From positions 62,001-126,000 of the forward strand of contig NZ_LT965955.1 of the NCBI RefSeq assembly GCF_900240995.1: a stretch of DNA of 64,000 bases. The letters are read 5' to 3'. The notes under the pieces are model-generated. The model searched no databases. It was not told the origin of the DNA and saw only the letters and a program-made list of their open reading frames with translations. Every line of letters begins with the position of its first letter. Position 1 is the first letter of the stretch. The stretch comes from Bacillus sp. Marseille-P3661 (GTDB taxonomy: Bacteria > Bacillota > Bacilli > Bacillales > Bacillaceae_J). Made by a program: the position numbers and the translations under genes. Shown here in pieces: positions 59,343-64,000 of the stretch.

Positions 59343-61226
59343 ATGGAATATCATGCTGGTTCGTATGATGTTATTGTTGTTGGAGCAGGACATGCTGGCT
59401 GTGAAGCTGGTCTTGCTGCTGCAAGAATGGGTGCGAAAACACTTGTTCTTACTTTAAATTTAGACATGGTGGCATTTATGCCATGTAACCCGTCTGTAGG
59501 GGGTCCAGCTAAGGGAATCGTTGTACGTGAAATCGATGCTTTGGGTGGCGAGATGGGAAAAAATATCGATAAAACACATATTCAAATGAGGATGTTAAAT
59601 ACAGGGAAAGGTCCCGCAGTAAGAGCATTGCGTGCTCAAGCAGATAAATTTCTTTATCAGCATGAGATGAAACATACTCTGGAAAAAGAAGATAATTTAA
59701 CGCTTTTACAAGGAATGGTTGACCGTTTAGTAGTTGAAGATGGTGTATGTAGAGGAGTAGTAACGGAAACGGGCGCGCGCTACGAGTCAAAAACGGTGGT
59801 AATTACTACAGGAACATTTTTAAAAGGAAAAATAATATTAGGCGAGCTAGCTTATGAAAGTGGACCCAATAACCAACGTCCATCTGTTAATTTATCAAAT
59901 CATCTACGTGAACTTGGTTTCGATTTAGTTCGGTTTAAAACAGGTACACCACCACGAATTAAGAGTACTTCAATTGATTATAGTAAAACTGAAATACAGC
60001 CTGGAGATGAGACTCTTAGATCGTTTTCATATGAAACAACAAAATTTATTACAGATCAAATTCCATGTTGGTTAACATACACAAGTGAAGAAACACACCA
60101 AATCATTAATGATAATCTTCACCGTTCACCAATGTACTCTGGTGTAATCGAAGGAACTGGTCCACGCTATTGTCCATCAATTGAGGATAAAATTGTTCGT
60201 TTTAATGACAAGCCTCGTCACCAAATATTTTTAGAGCCTGAAGGCAGATATACAGAAGAGGTTTATGTGCAAGGCTTTTCGACAAGCTTACCAGAAGAAG
60301 TTCAGGTAAAAATGCTGCGAACTATAATTGGTTTAGAAAATGCCAAAATGATGAGGGCAGGGTATGCGATTGAATATGATGCGGTTGTCCCAACTCAATT
60401 ATGGCCGACACTTGAAACGAAGCTTATTGAGAATTTATTTACAGCGGGTCAAATTAACGGTACATCAGGATATGAAGAGGCCGCTAGTCAAGGCTTAATG
60501 GCAGGTATAAATGCAGCTTGTAAAGTTTTAGATAAAGAGCCTGTTATTTTAGATCGTTCACAGGCTTATATTGGAGTGTTAATTGATGATTTAGTTACAA
60601 AAGGTACAAATGAACCTTATCGTCTATTAACATCAAGAGCAGAATATCGATTATTATTACGACACGATAATGCAGACTTACGCTTAACAGAGTTAGGTTA
60701 TCAAAAAGGGTTAATTTCCGAAGAGCGCTACAAGAGATTCCTAGTGAAAAAAGAGCAAGTTGAAAAAGAAAAGACAAGATTAGAATCGATTATTATTAAA
60801 CAAACGGATGAAGTACAACAACTTATTGCTGACGCAGGAGGAAGCCCCTTAAAGGATGCTGTTCGGGCTTCAGATTTATTAAAACGTCCTGAAATGAATT
60901 ATAGCCATATAAAACAAATAGTACCTTCTGAAGACGACTTGTCAGATGAAGTAACAGAACAAGTTGAAATCCAAATAAAGTATTCAGGATATATTGAAAA
61001 GTCATTACAGCAGGTAGATAGAATGAAAAAAATGGAAGACAAGAAAATCCCAGCGGATATTGATTATGATGCAATCAAAGGAATTGCTACAGAAGCTAGA
61101 CAAAAACTTAAAAAGATTCGACCATTATCTGTTGGTCAAGCATCACGTATATCAGGTGTAAATCCAGCTGATATATCAATATTATTAGTTTATATTGAAC
61201 AAGGTAGAATTGCCCGTGTAGATTAA
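59343..61226 (+). CDS. mnmG: tRNA uridine-5-carboxymethylaminomethyl modification enzyme MnmG
   Basis: This protein is 627 aa from ATG 59343, which is 7 nt after AGGAGG; a longer frame to 59316 reads through the repeat and has no ribosome site. The FAD-binding motif is [22 protein letters not shown] at the N-terminus. The family block [10 protein letters not shown] and the C-terminal helical MnmE-binding domain are present. It partners MnmE. The two usually form one operon. Confidence 0.98.
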   Translation: MEYHAGSYDVIVVGAGHAGCEAGLAAARMGAKTLVLTLNLDMVAFMPCNPSVGGPAKGIVVREIDALGGEMGKNIDKTHIQMRMLNTGKGPAVRALRAQADKFLYQHEMKHTLEKEDNLTLLQGMVDRLVVEDGVCRGVVTETGARYESKTVVITTGTFLKGKIILGELAYESGPNNQRPSVNLSNHLRELGFDLVRFKTGTPPRIKSTSIDYSKTEIQPGDETLRSFSYETTKFITDQIPCWLTYTSEETHQIINDNLHRSPMYSGVIEGTGPRYCPSIEDKIVRFNDKPRHQIFLEPEGRYTEEVYVQGFSTSLPEEVQVKMLRTIIGLENAKMMRAGYAIEYDAVVPTQLWPTLETKLIENLFTAGQINGTSGYEEAASQGLMAGINAACKVLDKEPVILDRSQAYIGVLIDDLVTKGTNEPYRLLTSRAEYRLLLRHDNADLRLTELGYQKGLISEERYKRFLVKKEQVEKEKTRLESIIIKQTDEVQQLIADAGGSPLKDAVRASDLLKRPEMNYSHIKQIVPSEDDLSDEVTEQVEIQIKYSGYIEKSLQQVDRMKKMEDKKIPADIDYDAIKGIATEARQKLKKIRPLSVGQASRISGVNPADISILLVYIEQGRIARVD

Positions 61227-61365
61227 AATTTAAACTAGTAAATCTTTTAAGAGGTGTAAGTTTACATTCGATTTCACCTCTTTAGCTGATTTACTAAACA
61301 ACCTTTGAGTTAAAGAGGAACCTTATTATTCTGCCGAACCAATCACCTTGTAAAGGGGCTGAATT

Positions 61366-62082
61366 ATGAATAGTGAACAATTTCAAAATAGCTTGAAGGA
61401 AAAAGGTATTTCTTTGTCAGCTAGCCAAATGAATCAATTTGATAGATATTATCATCTTTTGGTTGAATGGAATGAAAAGATGAACTTAACAGCGATTACA
61501 GATCAACCAGATGTTTATTTAAAACATTTTTATGATTCTATTACTGCTGCACATTATTTTGATTTTTCAAAGGAGTTTTCAATTTGTGATGTTGGAGCGG
61601 GTGCAGGCTTTCCAAGCATTCCTCTAAAAATTTGTTTTCCACATTTGAAGGTTACAATTGTAGATTCTCTGCAAAAAAGAATTACATTTTTAAACGAGTT
61701 AGCTAAAGCGCTTGAATTAGAGCATGTTACGTTTTGCCATGACCGGGCTGAAACCTTTGGTCAGAGAGCTGAAATTAGGGAGTCCTTTGACATTGTAATG
61801 GCTCGCGCTGTTGCTCGTATGTCCGTTTTAAGCGAACTTTGCTTACCCCTGGTAAAAGTTGGTGGGTTCTTTATTGCAATGAAAGGTGCTAACCTAACAG
61901 AGGAGATGGAAAATGGCAGTAAGCCTATTCAAACATTAGGCGGAGAAGTAACAGGTATTAATAGCTTTCAATTACCAATTGAAGAAAGTGAAAGAAACAT
62001 AGTTATAACTAAAAAGATTAAAAAAACACCTAAGAAATATCCACGTAAGCCAGGAACGCCCAATAAAAGTCCCTTATGGTAA
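61366..62082 (+). CDS. rsmG: 16S rRNA (guanine-N7)-methyltransferase RsmG
   Basis: This 238-aa methyltransferase modifies G527 of 16S rRNA. Its SAM-binding motif I is [17 protein letters not shown] (about residues 69-85). The C-terminal tail is basic and ends [12 protein letters not shown] hairpin (AAGAGGTG/CACCTCTT, 61248-61283) precedes it. It lies between mnmG and noc, as in B. subtilis. Confidence 0.97.
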   Translation: MNSEQFQNSLKEKGISLSASQMNQFDRYYHLLVEWNEKMNLTAITDQPDVYLKHFYDSITAAHYFDFSKEFSICDVGAGAGFPSIPLKICFPHLKVTIVDSLQKRITFLNELAKALELEHVTFCHDRAETFGQRAEIRESFDIVMARAVARMSVLSELCLPLVKVGGFFIAMKGANLTEEMENGSKPIQTLGGEVTGINSFQLPIEESERNIVITKKIKKTPKKYPRKPGTPNKSPLW

Positions 62083-62099
62083 GATAATTTTAGTGTCAA

Positions 62100-62115
62100 A
62101 GTTTCACGTGGAACA
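62100..62115. promoter_or_regulatory. Near-consensus parS site
   Basis: AGTTTCACGTGGAACA differs from the parS variant TGTTTCACGTGGAACA by one base. It lies in the rsmG-noc gap, about 7 kb from the oriC box cluster, close to soj and (beyond the window) the expected spo0J. Confidence 0.8.
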
Positions 62116-62206
62116 ACTTTAGCAAAAAATGCAGGATTTGTCGTTTTAAACATAGAATATAATCAATTGTATGTATGGGGAGTCTTAAAAGGTGGTGTAT
62201 GGGAAG

Positions 62207-63058
62207 ATGAAACACACTTTTTCACGCTTTTTTAGTATAGGGGATAAAATGGTTGAAGAAGAGGAAGTCATTCAGACAGAAAATGAAGAAGTAAAGAAAA
62301 TTCCTATTGATGCAATTGTTCCTAATCGCTTTCAGCCGCGTACTGTATTTGTTGATGAAAAAATAAATGAATTAATGCAAACAATTAGAACGCATGGTAT
62401 TATTCAACCAATTGTTGTTCGAGAGTTTGAAAATAATAAGTTTGAAATTATTGCCGGTGAAAGAAGATGGCGTGCTGTAACAAAGCTTGGTTGGGAAACA
62501 ATTCCTGCGATTATTAAAGAGTTTAATGATACAGAAACTGCTTCTGTTGCGTTAATTGAAAACCTGCAGCGTGAAGAATTATCACCTCTTGAAGAGGCGA
62601 TAGCTTATGCTAGATTGCTGGAATTACATAATTTAACACAGGAAGCACTTGCGCAAAGACTTGGCAAAGGTCAATCAACAGTTGCCAATAAACTACGCCT
62701 TTTAAAGCTACCTGAAGTAGTACAAGAGGCGTTGTTACAAAAGCAAATTACAGAAAGACATGCCAGGGCTTTAATTGCTCTTAAGGAACCAGAGCTCCAA
62801 GAAAAACTATTAACTGAAATTATTGACAGACATTTAAATGTGAAACAAACTGAGGAACGAGTAGTTAAACTTCTTGAAGTTAAGGAAAAAAAGCCTAAAC
62901 CAAAAAGGCGTGCCTTTAGTAAGGATACACGAATTGCAATGAATACAATCCGTCAATCATTAGATATGGTTGCCAGCAGTGGTTTAAAGGTTGATAGTCA
63001 AGAAGAAGAATATGAGGATTATATTCAATTTACAATTAAAATACCAAAAAAGAAATAA
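62207..63058 (+). CDS. noc: Nucleoid occlusion protein Noc
   Basis: This protein is 283 aa from ATG 62207 ([10 protein letters not shown], matching the MKHSFSRFF start of B. subtilis Noc, the membrane-binding helix). A GTG five codons earlier (62192) is possible. The ParB-like N domain reads [12 protein letters not shown] and [14 protein letters not shown], and the helix-turn-helix is [23 protein letters not shown]. Noc binds its own sites and blocks septation over the nucleoid. A CTP-binding ParB relative. Confidence 0.96.
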   Translation: MKHTFSRFFSIGDKMVEEEEVIQTENEEVKKIPIDAIVPNRFQPRTVFVDEKINELMQTIRTHGIIQPIVVREFENNKFEIIAGERRWRAVTKLGWETIPAIIKEFNDTETASVALIENLQREELSPLEEAIAYARLLELHNLTQEALAQRLGKGQSTVANKLRLLKLPEVVQEALLQKQITERHARALIALKEPELQEKLLTEIIDRHLNVKQTEERVVKLLEVKEKKPKPKRRAFSKDTRIAMNTIRQSLDMVASSGLKVDSQEEEYEDYIQFTIKIPKKK

Positions 63059-63070
63059 AATAGATTTTTT

Positions 63071-63098
63071 AATCCCATCTCGATATGTAGATGGGATT
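63071..63098 (+). terminator. Terminator of noc
   Basis: AATCCCATCT pairs with AGATGGGATT, followed by TTGTT. Confidence 0.85.
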
Positions 63099-63325
63099 TT
63101 GTTAGTTTAAATTAAATTGTCTAGTATCCATATTCACTATCGAACAAAGGCAAATACAGGTATTCGACATGTTTCTATTATGTATGACTTCGATATTTTG
63201 ACGAAAAACGGATTTTTATATTTTTTTAGAACGAAATTAATTTAGATTCATGATAAAATAGTTAAGAATATAAAATCCAATTTTACTAGTTTTCTAAATT
63301 TCTAACTAAAATCGGGGTCAAACAT

Positions 63326-63384
63326 AAAGCAAGGTTTTTAGATTTGAGTAAAAGCTTTCTAAATCCTGAAAACTGCTTTTTTTG
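63326..63384 (+). terminator. Long hairpin before soj
   Basis: AAGCAAGGTTTTTAGATTT pairs with AAATCCTGAAAACTGCTT imperfectly, followed by TTTTTT. It lies about 95 bp before the soj start and could end or attenuate transcription entering soj. The rest of the 63059-63479 gap is AT-rich and holds the soj promoter, not pinned down. Confidence 0.6.
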
Positions 63385-63479
63385 TCTCGGAATTGAATCG
63401 ACTTTCGTACTTTCTAAAGTAAAAAAATATTTAACAACAACTAGGTTGTAATTTAACCTCTAGAAAGGTAGGTGACAGC

Positions 63480-64000
63480 ATGGGGAAAATAATTGCAGTA
63501 GCTAACCAAAAAGGTGGAGTTGGTAAAACAACCACATCAGTAAACCTAAGTGCCTGCTTAGCCTATTTAGGTAAAAAAGTATTACTTGTTGATATCGACC
63601 CCCAGGGTAATGCAACAAGTGGTGTTGGTGTAGAAAAGGCTGATGTTGAACAATGTATTTATAATGTTTTAGTTGAGGATGAAGAAGCTAAATCGATCGT
63701 ACGACCAACAAGTGTAGAAAATTTATCAATGCTACCTTCAACTATTCAACTTGCAGGAGCTGAGATAGAATTAGTTCCAACTATATCAAGAGAAGTAAGG
63801 CTGAAAAGAGCATTAGAAACGGTTGCAAATGACTATGACTACATAATCATAGATTGTCCGCCATCACTTGGATTATTAACGATTAATGCCTTAACAGCAG
63901 CTGATTCAGTTATTATTCCGGTTCAATGTGAATATTACGCCCTTGAAGGACTTAGTCAATTATTAAATACGGTCCGGCTAGTTCAAAAACATTTGAACCA
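63480..64000 (+). CDS. soj: Chromosome-partitioning ATPase Soj (ParA), 5' part
   Basis: The first 173 codons are seen; the window ends inside the gene. It opens GKIIAVANQKGGVGKTTTS, the deviant Walker A of ParA/MinD ATPases (KGGVGKTT). Later come VDIDPQGNATSG (A' motif) and DYIIIDCPPSLGL (Walker B). Soj with Spo0J segregates origins and regulates DnaA. ATG with AGGTAGGTG upstream. spo0J should follow outside the window. Confidence 0.97.
   Translation, partial: MGKIIAVANQKGGVGKTTTSVNLSACLAYLGKKVLLVDIDPQGNATSGVGVEKADVEQCIYNVLVEDEEAKSIVRPTSVENLSMLPSTIQLAGAEIELVPTISREVRLKRALETVANDYDYIIIDCPPSLGLLTINALTAADSVIIPVQCEYYALEGLSQLLNTVRLVQKHLN

Overview
This window is the chromosomal replication-origin region of a low-GC, endospore-forming member of the Bacillaceae. 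The evidence is the conserved order tadA-scr-dnaX-ebfC-recR-yaaL-bofA-rrn on one side, dnaA-dnaN-yaaA-recF-remB-gyrB-gyrA in the middle, and rpmH-rnpA-yidC-jag-mnmE-mnmG-rsmG-noc-soj on the other. Sporulation genes are present (bofA, spoIIIJ-type yidC, yaaH/sleL, a YheC/YheD coat-type gene). The sequence is reversed relative to the usual map: the dnaA/dnaN replichore is on the minus strand, and the strand switch falls at oriC near 54.4-55.1 kb. I cannot name the genus from the partial 16S by eye.

Layout. 1-1.2 kb: 5' part of a 16S rRNA gene (minus) with two promoters and a boxA-like leader. 1.25-5.6 kb: bofA, yaaL, recR, ebfC, dnaX, the long Bacillus-type SRP RNA and tadA. 5.56-7.2 kb: an unexplained, strongly structured leader in front of a LysM/GH18 spore cortex-lytic gene (yaaH/sleL). 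7.2-33.7 kb: an accessory block of about 26.5 kb that separates yaaH from dgk/dck, which are neighbours in Bacillus subtilis. It holds a lipoprotein flavo-oxidoreductase; an ammonium-transporter operon (amtB, a DUF294/GlnD-like nucleotidyltransferase, a DnaQ-type exonuclease, a GlnR/TnrA-family regulator) with three perfect GlnR/TnrA boxes; a MarR regulator beside a frameshifted MFS gene; an NDH-2-type dehydrogenase; YjiH, AEC, MFS and short YitT membrane proteins; a YheC/D ATP-grasp protein; a ribbon-helix-helix-like small protein; a FAH-family hydrolase; and a sugar ABC-transporter operon with an oxidoreductase and an esterase gene broken by one amber codon. A tRNA-Arg(CCU) and a stalk-domain surface protein close the block.

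33.9-44.7 kb: dgk-dck, tRNA-Ser(UGA), serS with a T-box, pdxT, pdxS, dacA, guaB, yaaC, and a divergent HD-GYP-like protein. There is no rRNA operon between gyrA and guaB, where B. subtilis has rrnO. 44.8-54.4 kb: gyrA, gyrB, remB, recF, yaaA, dnaN, dnaA. The dnaN-dnaA gap carries a textbook unwinding element (six DnaA-trios, a G-tract and DnaA boxes), and 54.6-54.9 kb carries the upstream DnaA-box cluster. 55-64 kb: rpmH, rnpA, yidC, jag, mnmE, mnmG, rsmG, noc and the start of soj, with a near-consensus parS before noc and an extra DnaA-box group before mnmE.

How it works together: the core encodes initiation (dnaA, dnaN, oriC), segregation (soj, noc, parS), topology (gyrAB), recombination (recF, recR), tRNA and RNA processing (rnpA, mnmE, mnmG, tadA), ribosome and membrane-protein biogenesis (rpmH, SRP RNA, yidC), and supply pathways (guaB, pdxST, dgk/dck). 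The points most worth pursuing are the structured leader before yaaH, the PII-free amtB operon with its operator set, the parS-like site inside yaaC, the satellite DnaA boxes before mnmE, and the HD-GYP protein lacking its HD histidine.
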